A DNA stretch of 64,000 nt from Hymenopus coronatus (lineage: Eukaryota > Arthropoda > Insecta > Mantodea > Hymenopodidae): assembly GCA_030762935.1 (NCBI GenBank), contig CM060893.1, forward strand, positions 7,856,001 through 7,920,000, given 5' to 3'. The first letter of the stretch is position 1. Each line of letters starts with the position of its first letter. Positions 22,690-33,372 of this stretch are shown piece after piece. Under the pieces are notes generated by a model. That model had not been told where the DNA came from, did not search any database, and worked only from the letters and a program-made list of their open reading frames with translations. The translations under genes were made by a program, and so were the position numbers.

Positions 22690-23097
22690 GTGTTCTGCAA
22701 ACTAATTATTCTGCAACTCCCAGAAATAGCCTTATAGCTCCTTATAAGCAGAATACTCTACGCTAAAGCGACAGCCAAATACTTTAAAAGCTGTTGCTAT
22801 GCGTTTATTATTGAAATTCATAGCTCTTTCCAAGGCCGGGAGTAAAATAAAAGAGATATAAAACGAAAGATAACTTCTCATTTGAGAAAAGTTTTAAGAA
22901 GTTTAAAATTCAAACGAATAACAGCCAATATGTCGGAAATTGTTAACTATACAACAAAAGAGTGTGTATGGCGTAAATTTTGGTTTAACGAGATCTACAC
23001 TTACTGTCTAGTAAGTTTTTCTGTAGCTCTGTCTTACGGTTTACCGATTATTCAAAAATGTCCTGAAAATTCCTATACATTTCGTTTGTGATAAAAA
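22690..23097 (-). mobile_element. Older HINE-A subfamily copy, head side missing
   Basis: Blocks CTTCTCATTTGAGAAAAG, GTTAACTATACAAC and CTTACGGTTTACC in order. Breaks off at about 23097, where a younger copy starts. Confidence 0.7.
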
Positions 23098-23757
23098 CAA
23101 ATTAGCAGAAATAGTCTTATTACTTACTTCCTTGTAAGTAGAAGCGAAATAAGGGAGTACCATAGGTTAAAGTGATAGTCAACACCTACTTGCTATGCTC
23201 CTTTGTTTGTATGGATAGGAGTTGACAAAGTCATGTGTGAGTTTTTTTAAAGCTAAAACCAAAAACAAGAAATATCTCAATAACGATCAACTTAGCAAAA
23301 AAAAAAAAAAGTATATAACATAAATTGAGTGTTTTAAAGTGCTCTACATTGTTTGTGTGGTAAGTTTTTGTCCATCTCTTACGGTTCAGCAGTTATGCAA
23401 AATTCCGTAAAATTGATGCAGAATAAAGTAGTCTTCAGAGGCTATTGCCAGAAAATTAAAGATGTACCTACATTTTATTTGCCATGTCAATATGTGGTAT
23501 TTTAATCCTAAAACTTGCATCCAAACTATAGGGGATTTTCTTTTTGTCGTATTCTTGGAAGATACTAAACTTAAATATGAAGCTTTTAGTTTTAGAGTTG
23601 TTCTGCCCACAGACACACAAAATACAAACTTGTTTTTAATTCAGTGTGTCTCAAGGCATATATTACCGGTGAAATCTCGGTAGCGAATTTTGGGTGGAAT
23701 GCAATACCTTATCTACCCGCTATTTACATTGTACGTATGATAGAGAAGGTAAAAACA
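23098..23757 (-). mobile_element. HINE-A copy, tail-truncated
   Basis: Starts at ATTAGCAGAAATAGTC. Shortened in the middle (ATATGTGGTATTTTAATCC, then an unusual spacer). Head degenerate (TTTACATTGTACGTATGATAG). Confidence 0.8.
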
Positions 23758-24003
23758 GATCTACATAGTGCTTGGCTAGCAGACAAATCGCAGTTTGGAA
23801 CCCACATATAAAAACTAAATTTTTGGCTCTTTAAATTATCATAATTACACATTTTGCTACATTTTAGGACCCACAGTGGTGGCAATAATTTTAGATACTT
23901 TTTAGTTAAATTAAGTTTAGATTACAATATTGAATTAATAACGTACATGAAATATTAAACTTGAACCACATACCGGACACTGGACCACACAAAACGTACT
24001 GGA

Positions 24004-24843
24004 AAAAAATCTGATGTGTTCCATTCATATGACTTTCTCTACTTCTGTGTAACAATTTATTGTTAATAAGCTTATTCTTGTATTTACTTCATGGTATTCG
24101 AGAAAACATTAGCAGAAATATTCTTATTACTTACTTCCTTGTAAGCAGAAGTTAAATATGGGAGTATCATAGGTTTAAGTGATAGTCAAAAGCTGGTTAC
24201 TAGGTGACTGAAGTTGCTTTGTCTGTATGGACATTCCTGTATGAGAAAAGTACAAGTTTTTCAAAGCTGAAGACAAAAACAAGGGATCTCTCAGAAACTA
24301 TCAATTCCTCTAAAAAAATGTATATAACATAAATTGTGTGTTTTAATGTGCTCTACATTTTTTGTGTGGTAAGATTTTGCTCATTTCTGTCGGTTTAGCA
24401 GTTATGCAAAATTTATCCAGAGTAAAGTAGTCTTCAGAGGCTATTCCCAGAAAATTCAAGATATACAGTTTATTTGTCAGGAAAATATCTTTCATATACA
24501 ATATTTTAATCAAAATCGTTAGAGCCATTTTTGAGAAAGTCAACAGTTTTGAAAAAAATTCAATTAAAAGGGTATTTGGGGGTGGGGGAATTTTCTTGAA
24601 AATCTTCGTATCGCATCCTTGGAAGATACCAAACTTAAATACCAAGTTTGGTATTTAACGGTCTTTTCGTTTTTGATCTATGCTGTCCACAGGCACACAC
24701 ACACGCGGACTTTTTCCAAAAATGCTTTTTTTGGATTCAGGGGGACCCAAAATATGCATTTCTGGTGAAATCTCGTATCGAATTTTTGGATACAATACCT
24801 TCTCTATACACTATGTACATAGTACGTGTAGAGAAAGTAAAAA
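24004..24843 (-). mobile_element. HINE-A, full length
   Basis: Tail at 24011-24045, inner palindrome at 24637-24656, short CACACACACACGCGG tract, head at 24801-24843. Confidence 0.9.
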
Positions 24844-25091
24844 TAAATATATATCGGAGTATGATGTTTGTGATTATTGTAAGGTGCAAGATACACCGGA
24901 ATATACAATTTTTGGATGTTATAGATATAATCAAAATTTACTTTAAGAAAGATATAAGCTAGGAGGATATTATATATAATAAACTTTTGAGAAATACAGA
25001 TTTAATTAAATGCCTGCAAATCCTGACTAACCAATTGAGTAAAACATTATCGGAAAAAGATGAAAGACAAATGCGAAAGAATGTACTGTAA
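24844..25091 (+). pseudogene. LINE ORF2 C-terminal relic
   Basis: One frame reads SEYDVCDYCKVQDTPEYTIF then GC; after a frameshift near 24946 another frame reads DIIYNKLLRNTDLIKCLQIL and SEKDERQMRKNVL, ending in TAA at 25089-25091. This matches the order at the C-terminus of Jockey/R1-type non-LTR retrotransposon ORF2 proteins: a C-x2-C...DTPEH-x4-C motif (the His is Tyr here), then a helical end rich in charged residues. Only the last 80 or so codons remain, as expected of a 5'-truncated insertion. Clade not determined. Confidence 0.55.
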
Positions 25092-25762
25092 CCAGTTAGA
25101 GCATTAGAAATAAGAAGCTCTCAAAGAAGTTTAAAGGGAATAGAAATCAGTAGACTGGAGGAAAATACTTTGAACAACCTTTACAAGATATGTTAGTGGA
25201 TGAATTTAATTAAGAAGATGAAGATGAAGTAATACAGATATAATGGGAAGATAAATAGGGAGAGGGAGGAAGGAGATATTGGTGTAGTGAATAGGATTAC
25301 TTTAGCTGAATTGACAGTAATGATGGTGAGCAAGGAAGGAGAGTAGTGTATATGAGGGAGAAGAAGGTGCCGGTGTAATGTATAAAGAGCATTATTGCTG
25401 AATTTAAGTTATGGATTGAGCGGTTAAGTAGATGAAGAATGGGGATGGGAGAGAAGAAGAATGAGGAATAGGTCATTGCTGAATCTGCAGCCAATGGGGA
25501 TGAGGAAGAAGTAAGACAGGAGAGGAAATGATAACGACAGTGAGGTAGAAATGCAATTATTGGTGGTTATATAATCGTTTAGAAAAGAGTAAGGAAAGAA
25601 AAAGAGGAGGATGGGGGAGTTGAGGTTGCGAGGTGAATTATGTTTGTTAAGTGAAGGAAAGTGTATTTAATGTTAAAAAGGAAGGATTTTTAGTATTAAA
25701 TGGAAGGAAAGTATAAAAGTGCATATGTAAATAGTATTTTAAAAGAGTTAAAAAAACAAACA
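25092..25762 (+). repeat. Purine-rich tract with ~80-90-bp degenerate repeats
   Basis: Strong G/A bias on this strand. GGTGTAGTGAATAGGATTA...GCTGAA, GGTGTAATGTATAAAGAGC...GCTGAA and ATGAGGAATAGGTCATTGCT recur with GCTGAA at 25305, 25397 and 25478. It follows the LINE stop codon directly and may be its 3' UTR. Confidence 0.55.
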
Positions 25763-26531
25763 TCTGATGTACTGCAATCCCATAACTTTCTCTACATCTC
25801 TGGAACAAATTATTCTTGTATTAACTTCCTGCTAATCGAGAAAAAAATGAGCAGAAATGGTTTTATTACTTGCTTCCAAAGTATAACGTAATAAGGGGAT
25901 ACAGTAACCGACAGTCAAATGCTTTAAAATGTTGCTATGGTATAGAAATCCGTTTCTTTGCGTGGTCAAGTTGTTAATTTCCCGTATAACAAATGTGTAA
26001 GTATTTTAAAACTGAAATCAATTACAAGAAATATCTCAAAAGCAGTCAACTTAAAAAAAAAGTATATAACATAAATTGTATGTTTTAACCCGATCTAAAT
26101 TTTTTGTATAGTAAGTTTTTGTCTATCGCTTACGGTTTACCAGTTATGCAGAGTTCCGTAAAATGCATCCAGAATAAAGAGGTCTTTAGAGGCTATTCCC
26201 AGAAAATTCAAGATATACATTTTATTTATCGTGTAAGTGTCTTTAATATACGGTATTTAATCAAAATCGTTAGAACCATTTTTGAGAAAATCACAACTTT
26301 GAATATTTTTCTATATAAAATTTGGAGTTGGGGAGTTTTTTAAAAATGTTCGTGTTGCATATTTGGAACATATTTAACTTAAATACCAAGGTAGTTTTTG
26401 AGTTATGCTGCTCGTGCACAGTAACACAAACATACACACACTTATATACACACAATCACACACATACACAAGAAAGTCGGACGTTTTTTCTATAAATGCT
26501 CTTTTGGATTCACGGGGACCCAAAACATATA
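25763..26531 (-). mobile_element. HINE-A copy split by a SINE (tail-side part)
   Basis: Tail CTGATGTACTGCAATCCC at 25764. Interrupted at CAAAACATATA (26521-26531) by SINE-1 and resumes at 27086. Confidence 0.85.
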
Positions 26532-27085
26532 GTCGCCCTCCGTGGTGTAATGGTTACCATGCTGACTTTTTTTTTAAACTAAAAATACATTTCCGGAGGC
26601 TTGTCAGGACTCCGGCTCTGTATTCCTTTTTTTCTCCATTTTTTCCAGTTTGCTATATTTCTTTAGTAGACCTCATTATTCTTAACGTTTTCCTTTTACA
26701 TATATATAGACAAACATAGACACATTTACAAACACAGAAACACCCATACCCAAGGCGGAACTCGAACCCATGATCCTGTGCACCACGAAGCGCCAAAGTG
26801 AGACACTTTAGCGAGCGCGGCCAGCGGGATCTGCAAATACTATATATATACCGAAGATCGCAGGACGATGGATTTTTTCGGGCGTAAAAGTCTTTAGCAT
26901 GGCTTCCTTCTGAAGGGAAGTAAAATTGTGGGTCCGTGTCGTAGATTTACGGCACGTAAAATAACCTAAGCCTGATAAAGAGGCCTCTGAGGAAAATTAA
27001 GTGGTCTTTCACACCCAGTATAGAATGGGACGCTGAGAACCACAGCAGTTAAAGAGCGTCCATAAATAAAACGTCATTTCATTTG
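26532..27085 (+). mobile_element. SINE-1 copy with another SINE nested inside
   Basis: Starts GCCCTCCGTGGTGTAATGG (A box TGGTGTAATGG). The tRNA-like part is broken at about 26566 by SINE-5. The body resumes near 26852 (GGACGATGGATTTTTTCGGG) and ends GCGTCCATAAATAAAACG. Flanked by an 11-bp target duplication with one mismatch: 26521-26531 CAAAACATATA and 27086-27096 CAAAATATATA. Confidence 0.85.
26566..26850 (-). mobile_element. SINE-5, tRNA-derived, nested
   Basis: On the minus strand it has a tRNA-like head with B box GGGTTCGAGTTCC (complement of about 26760-26772) and ends in a poly-A tail, seen here as the T-run at 26566-26576. It interrupts the tRNA-like part of SINE-1. Exact right edge uncertain. 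Confidence 0.65.
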
Positions 27086-27168
27086 CAAAATATATATTTC
27101 CGCTGAAATCTCAGTAGCGAATTTTGGGTGTAAAACAATACCTTGCCTATACAAGGAAGAAAGTAAAA
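27086..27168 (-). mobile_element. HINE-A copy split by a SINE (head-side part)
   Basis: Continues from 26531: TATATTTCCGCTGAAATCTC to GAAGAAAGTAAAAATA. The head has lost its palindrome (CCTATACAAGGAAGAAAG). Confidence 0.8.
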
Positions 27169-27523
27169 ATATTATTTTCTGAAAGGAGAAGCGCTAAGTC
27201 GACGTTGGTTTGTGTCCCATAATGCTGTGCAAAGGGAGTAGAATGTTGTAAGGGCGGAGAGGAAAGAAGCTGTTGATATAAAAGCAGGTGAAACAGTGAG
27301 AAAAGGAAAGAGATGCTGAGTATACCCAGCAGACCTTGGGAATGTTTCAGGTATAAGATGGGGTGTGTTCACCCTCTCACTCACCGATACAGTGGCGACC
27401 GTCTCTAAATGCGATTCCACGTACTGAAGAGGTTATTGAACATCTAAAAATCTGACAGGGAATAGTTTTAAACAAATATACCAACATTCTGGCTTCAAAA
27501 CCTGTCGACCGATCAATCTATTT
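27169..27523. other. No recognised feature
   Basis: Moderate-GC spacer. The 82-codon frame on the minus strand (27172-27420) shows no known domain. Confidence 0.45.
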
Positions 27524-27546
27524 TTACTTTCTCTACACGTACTATA
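27524..27546 (+). mobile_element. HINE-A head stub
   Basis: TTTTTACTTTCTCTACACG and the first half of the palindrome only, joined directly to an inverted copy. Confidence 0.7.
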
Positions 27547-27646
27547 GCATTTTTGTCTATCTCTTACGGATTGCCAATTACACAAACTTCTATAAAATTA
27601 ATCCAGAATAAAGTAGTCTTCAGAGGGTATCCCCAGTAAATTCAAG
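27547..27646 (-). mobile_element. HINE-A copy split by SINE-1 (first part)
   Basis: Starts at GTCTATCTCTTACGG. Interrupted after AGTAAATTCAAG (27635-27646). Confidence 0.85.
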
Positions 27647-27942
27647 TTACCCTCCGTGGTGTAATGGTTACCATGCTAGCTTCATATACCCAAGGTTGCG
27701 GGTTCAAACCCGGCGGAGGACGATGGATTTTTTCGGGTGTAAAAATCCTTAGCATGGCTTCCTTCGGAAGGGAAGTAAAGCCGTTGGTCCCGTGTCGTAG
27801 ATTTACGGTACATAAAAGAACCTCAAGCGTGATTGAGAGGCCTCTGAGCAAAATTAAGCGGTCTTTCACGACCAATTTAGAGTGGTACGCTGAGAACCAC
27901 AGCAGTTAAAGAGCGTCCATAAATAACACGCCATTTACATTT
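27647..27942 (+). mobile_element. SINE-1, full-length reference copy
   Basis: A 296-bp tRNA-derived SINE with a perfect 12-bp target duplication AGTAAATTCAAG (27635-27646 and 27943-27954). A box TGGTGTAATGG near 27657, B box GGTTCAAACCC near 27701, and CCTCCG/CGGAGG can pair as an acceptor-like stem. The body has GGATTTTTTCGGGTGTAAAA, GGCTTCCTTCGGAAGG and CGTGTCGTAGATTTACGG, and ends GAGCGTCCATAAATAACACG. It is not a tRNA gene: the anticodon arm does not fold and the body continues. Confidence 0.93.
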
Positions 27943-28328
27943 AGTAAATTCAAGATATACATTTTATTTGTTATGCTAAATATCTTTAATATACGATATT
28001 TTAATCAAAATAGTTAGAGCCATTTTTGAGAAAATCAAAATCCATGTAAAGGGCAGTTGGGAGTGGGGGGGATTTTCTTGAAAATCATCGTGTCGCATCC
28101 TTGGAAGATACTGAACTTAAATACCAAGTTTGGTATTTAACGGACTTTTCGTTTTTGAGCTATTCTGTCCACACATCAACACACATGGACCTTTTTCAAA
28201 AATATTTTTTTTGGATTCAGGGGGACCCAATACATGTATTTCCGGTGAAATCTCGGTATCGAATCCTTGGGTACATTACAACACTTTCTCTAGACACTAA
28301 GTACATAGTACATGTAGAGAAAGTAAAA
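27943..28328 (-). mobile_element. HINE-A copy split by SINE-1 (second part)
   Basis: Continues from 27646 after the duplicated target. Inner palindrome at about 28118-28137. Head at 28285-28328. Confidence 0.88.
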
Positions 28329-28380
28329 ACGCATTTTTAGGAAAAGATTCGCGTGTGTGTCTCTGGACAACATAGCTCAA
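28329..28380 (+). mobile_element. HINE-A internal fragment
   Basis: GCATTTTTAGGAAAAGATTC to CATAGCTCAAAAA, between the head of one copy and the tail of the next. Confidence 0.65.
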
Positions 28381-29282
28381 AAAATCTGATGTATTCCATT
28401 CACATGACTTTCTCTACATCTCTGCAACAAATTATTGTTATAAAAATAATGCTTCCATTTACTTCATGCTAATCGAGAAAAAATTAGCAGAAACAGTCTT
28501 ATTACTTGCTTCCTTGTAAGTAGAAGCGAAATGAAGGAGTACTATAGCTTAAAGTGATAGTCAAAAACTGGTTGCTATGTGACTGAAGTTCCTTTGTTTG
28601 TATGGACAGGAATTGACAAATCCCCGTATGAGATAAGTGTAAGTTTTTCAAAGCTGAAACCAATAACAAGGAATATCTAAAAAACGATAAACTGCACGAA
28701 AAAATGTATGTAACACAAATTATGTATTTTAACGTGTTCTACATTTTTTGTGTGGTAAGTTTTTGTCCATCTCTTACGGTTTAGCAGTTATGTAAAATTG
28801 CGCAAAATTCATCCAGAATAGTCTTCAGAGGCTATTCCCAGAAAATTCAAGTTATACATTTTATTTGTCAGCTAAATATCTCTAATATACGATATTGTAA
28901 TCAAAATTGTTAGAGCCATTTTTGAGAAAATCAACATTTTTGAAAAAAGTTACATGTAAAGGGTAGTTGGGAGTGGGGGGATTTTTCTTGAAAATCTTCG
29001 TTTCGCATACTTAGAAACTACCAAACTTAAATACCAAGGTTGGTTTTTAATGGACCTTTCGTTTTTGAGCTATGCTGCCCACGGACACACACACACGTAC
29101 ACACAGACAGACACACACACGGACACTTTTCTAAAAATGCTTTTTTTTTTTTTTTTTTATTGCATTCAAGAGGTCTCAAAACATAGATATATTTCCGGTG
29201 AAATCTCGGTATCGAATTTTTGGGTGCATTACAATACCTTCTCTATACACTATGTACATAACACGTACAGAGAAAGTAAAAA
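28381..29282 (-). mobile_element. HINE-A, full length
   Basis: Tail at 28382-28420, head at 29240-29282. ACAC/GACA tract at 29083-29124 and a T-run at 29143-29158. Confidence 0.92.
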
Positions 29283-29668
29283 GTATATGACATAAATTGT
29301 GTGTTTTATCGTGATCTACATTTTTTGTGCAATAAGGTTTTGTCTATCTCTTACGGTTTACCAGTTATGCAACATTTTGTAAAATTCACCCGGAATAAAC
29401 ATATCTTCAGAGGCTATTCTCAGAAAATTCAAGATAGATATAGATTTTATTTGTCACGCAAATATCTTAAATATAGAAGCTTTTAATCAAAATCGTTAGA
29501 GCTATTTTTGGGAAAATTAAAATTGTTTTAATTTTTTTCCATGCAAAAGTAGTTGAGGGTGGCGGAGTTTTCTTGAAAATCTTTGTGTGTCATCCTTGGA
29601 AGATGCCGAACTTAAATACCAAGTTTGGTATTTAACGGTCTTTTCGTTTTTGAGCTATGCTGCCCACA

Positions 29669-29704
<36 letters not shown>

Positions 29705-30000
29705 CACACACGCACACACACAGAGTTTGGCGTGGGGGATTATTCTCGTAATCTTCGTGTCACATCCCTGGAGGATACAAAATTTAAATACCAAGTGTGG
29801 TATTTTACTGACTTTTCGTTTTTGAGTTATCATGTTCACAGACCTGACACACACGCGAGGCCCTTTTTCTGAAAATGATTTTTCTGGATACAGGAGACCC
29901 AAAAACGTGTTTCTCCTGTGAAATGTTGGTATCGAATTTTTGGGTGCAATACAATGCCTTCTCTATCCATGTGTGCATGCGGACTAGAGAAAGTAAAACT
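29283..30000 (-). mobile_element. Two HINE-A copies fused at their CA tracts
   Basis: The first copy (tail-truncated) runs into a (CA)n tract at 29670-29722. The sequence then steps back to the TTTGGCGTGGGGG block and runs through a second CA tract to a worn head at about 29960-30000. About 150 bp is thus present twice in direct order, consistent with unequal exchange at the microsatellite. Confidence 0.8.
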
Positions 30001-30200
30001 TTATTTGTTAAGGAGGTTATCAATTGTCAGGCTCATACTAGTGCTGCCAGTGTGCCGGAATTTTGTCCCGCAGTTCTCAAACCTGCCAGTAAACCTACTG
30101 AGATGAGGCTGTCGCTTTTAAGCACACTTAAATACCATCGGTCTGGACCGAGTTTGAACCCGCGAACTTCAGTTCAGAATAGCCAGCACCCAACCAACTA
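30001..30200 (-). mobile_element. SINE-6, tRNA-derived SINE candidate
   Basis: On the minus strand: a B box GCGGGTTCAAACTC near the start, then GCGGGACAAAATTCCGGC and CACTGGCAGCACTAG, ending about 30005. One copy here, ends uncertain. Confidence 0.55.
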
Positions 30201-30202
30201 CG

Positions 30203-30408
30203 GCCGTGCCGTGGCTGAGCGGTTAGAATAGTTGCTTCTCAACCAGGCGACCAAATGTGGGATTTGCTGTGGACAAAGCGGCGTAGGAGAGAGATTTCTC
30301 CGGAGCTATTACATTCCACCGGTACTCCATCTTCATTCCATGTATCATCAGTGTCATCGCCTGCGGTGCCATAGTAGTAAACACAAAAAAAAAAACTGAA
30401 AAAAAAAG
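30203..30408 (+). mobile_element. SINE-2, tRNA-derived SINE
   Basis: GCCGTGGCTGAGCGGTTAG carries a good A box (TGGCTGAGCGG) as in Leu/Ser-type tRNAs; the B box region is degenerate. The body includes GACAAAGCGGCG, TTTCTCCGG, CCATGTATCATCAGTG and GCCTGCGGTG, ending in an A-run at 30386-30408. A second piece lies at 50588-50738. Confidence 0.75.
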
Positions 30409-31241
30409 TCTGATGTGATCCATTCACATGACTTTCTCTACATCTCTCCAACAAATTATTGTTAAAAAGTTTATGCTTCTATTTACTTCATGCTAATCGA
30501 GAAAAAATTGGCACAGTCTTATTACTTGCTTTCTTGTAAGTAGAAACGAAATAAGGGAGTACCTTAGGTTAAAGTGAGTCAAAAGCTGGTTGCTATGTGA
30601 CTGAAGTTCCTTTCTTTGTATGGACAGGAGTTGATAAATTTTAGCATGTTTTTTAAAGCTGAAACCAAAAACACGGAATCTTTTAAAAACGATCAACTCC
30701 AGGAAAAATGTATATAACATAAATTGTGTGTTTTAATGTGTTCTACATTTCTTGTGTGGTAGATTTTTGTCTATGTCTTACGGTTTAGCAGTTAAGCAAA
30801 ATTCGGCCAGAATAAAGAGGTCTTCAGAGGCTATTCCCATAAAATTCAAGATATACATTTTATTTGCCGGGTAAATATCTGATATACGATAATGTAATCA
30901 AAATCGTTAGAGCCATTTTTTTTAGAAAATCAATATTTTCGAAAAAAGTTCCGTGCAAAGGGTACTTTGGGGTGGGGGGATCTTCGTGAAAATCTTCGTG
31001 TCACATCCTTGAGAGATACCAAACTTAAATACCAAGTTTGGTATTTGACAGACTTTTCGTTTTTGAGTTATTGTGTTCACAGGTACAGGGACACACATAT
31101 GGACCTTTTTCTAAAAATGATTTTTTTTTTGGATACAGGGGACTCTAAATCGTGCATTTCCGGTGAAATCTCGGAATGGAAGTTTTGGGTGGAGTGTAAT
31201 ACTTTCTGTATGTACATAGATCGTGTAGGGAAAGTAAAAAT
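30409..31241 (-). mobile_element. HINE-A, full length
   Basis: Tail at 30410-30440, inner palindrome at about 31030-31049. The head is short (TGTATGTACATAGATCG) and lacks part of the palindrome. Confidence 0.9.
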
Positions 31242-31629
31242 CTTGCAATATTAATTTGCTCATCTGTCTTTTTCGAAGGTTAATTTCAAATTTGAGTTTA
31301 AAACGTCACACAACAATGTCGGTCTGCCAGCTGGTGTCAGCACACACGAACATGACGGCTGCTCATGATCGTTCATTAGTCAGAATAGATCAGTTGACGT
31401 AGAGTAAACACACGTCTGTCATATCACTTGGTCAGGCCTCTCTTTGGGGCGAGTCCTCACCCAAAAATAACGTTACGGAAGTGAGGTTATAGGCGCTTCC
31501 GGTCCGGGGACATGTCCGCCAACATAAACATGGTGGCAGGTTGGTAAGACTGCGTGGGTTAACGTGCGCATGGCTGTAGGGAAAACGAACCGGCTGTACA
31601 AGTCCTAATTATGTGGTATAATCACTTAA
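31242..31629. other. No recognised feature
   Basis: Moderate-GC single-copy-looking DNA. Contains TTGACGTAGAG and several GTTACGG/GGTTAACG motifs, but nothing conclusive. Confidence 0.45.
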
Positions 31630-33372
31630 TCATGCCCGGTCACGACTATCAGGTATCTCTCTGCCTTAGTGTTCTCCTTCTCTTCTTTCACTTTCGTTAT
31701 TATTCCCGATTTCTTATCCTTTACCTCTCTTTGATTCATCACCCATCCTGTTTTTTAAACCTATGCGTCCTTCTTTTATTCTTTCCTCTTCATCTCTCCT
31801 TTTTTTTCTCTCAATATAAGTATTACTCTCCTCTTATCTATCGTTTTTCTTATTATTCCTGATTGCTTACCCCCTTTCCTCACTCTAACTTATGCGTTCT
31901 TCTTTTCTGCTCTCCTTCTCACCTTGTTACTCTTCTCTTCTTTCACTTTCGTTATTATTCCCGATTTCTTATCCTTTACAGCTCTTTCCTCACTCTAACT
32001 TATGCGTTCTTCTTTTCTGCTCTCCTTCTCACCTTGTTACTCTTCTCTTCTTTCACTTTCGTTATTATTCCCGATTTCTTATCCTTTACAGCTCTTTCCT
32101 CACTCTAACTTATGCGTTCTTCTTTTCATCTCTCCTTTTTATCCGAATATATTTGTTACTCTCTCCTTCTTACACTTTCCCTTTTCTTACTATTTCCAAT
32201 TACTTATCCTTTGCCCATCTTTCTTTCCTTTTCACTCTATTTTCTAAACGAATGTATATGCCTTTTCTTCCCTCTTCTCCACTTCTCATTTTTCTCACAA
32301 TATATTTATTCTCCTTCTCTCTTTCATTTCCTTATTATTTCCGATTATTTATCCTTTAGCTCTCTTTCTTTCCTCTCCTCCCTGTTTTCTATAGGTATGT
32401 ATATTTTTCTTCTCTCTGCTCCACCTCTCTTTTTTATCACAATATATTTGTTATTCTCTTCTTTAATTATTATTCCCGATTGCTTGTCTTTACATCTCTT
32501 ACTTTCCTCACTCTTAACTTATGCGTTCTTCTTTACTTATTTCTCCTTTTTCTGAGTATAACTACTTTTCTCTTTCATGTTCCTTTTTATTATTATTTCC
32601 GATTGCTTATCTTTTCCCTCTTTTTATTTCCTTTCCTCCCTGTTTCCTAAAGGCATGTTTTCTCTCTCCTTCACCTGTTCTTTCTCTCACAGTTTGTTTG
32701 TTACTATCCTCTTCTCTTTCATTTTTCCTATTATTTCCAATTACTTATCTTTTACTTCTCTTTCTTTCATCTCGCCCCTGTTTTATTTTATCTCCTGTCC
32801 GTCTTTTCTTCTCTCTCCTTCATCTTTCCTTTTTATAATAATATATTTTAATATTCCTCTCTCGTTCGTTTTTTTTTTTCTCGGTTATTTCTTTTTTTCC
32901 CTCCCTCTTCTCAAACACTACTGTTCCTAAAAATTTACTTTTTCTCTTCTCCTTCATTTTCGTTGCATTCATTTCCGTTTATTGTTTATGTTTTTCTATT
33001 TCTTTTCTCTATCCTCCTATTTTCTAAACCTATGCTTCTCTCTTTTCTTCTGCCCCTTCACAACTCTTTTTTTTTCTGATAATGTTTCTCTTATTCCCTA
33101 TGTTCTCTTTCACTTTCCTTTTTCTCTTTTTCGATTATTTCTTTCCTTTCTTTCTTTTCTCTCCCCTCCTGTTTCCTAAACTTATACTTCTCTCTATTCG
33201 TGTCTCTCTTTCATCTCATATTTTTCTGATGTCCTATTTATTATTCTATCCTGTTTTCTTTCATTTTCATTGTTCTCATTTTCGATTACATCTAACACTT
33301 CTGTTTTTCTTTCATTTCCCCTATTTTTTCTAAACTTATGTTTCTCTCTTTTTTTCTCCCTTCTTAAAATGT
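31630..33372 (+). repeat. Polypyrimidine satellite, ~110-bp units
   Basis: About 1.74 kb almost free of G on this strand. Units at 31891-32000 and 32001-32110 are near identical (TATGCGTTCTTCTTTTCTGC, GTTATTATTCCCGATTTC, TTATCCTTTACAGCTC). Other units are diverged, with 110-150-bp spacing. Long apparent frames here (155 and 147 codons) come from the lack of stops in C/T-rich repeats and are not genes. Confidence 0.9.

Noticed and set aside
27648..27720. tRNA gene
   Set aside because: A and B boxes are present, but the anticodon arm does not fold, the body continues for 220 bp, and the unit has a target duplication and other copies: a SINE.
31892..32555. Frames of 155 and 147 codons rich in Ser/Phe/Leu
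   Set aside because: The polypyrimidine satellite has few stop codons; the predicted protein is the repeat itself.
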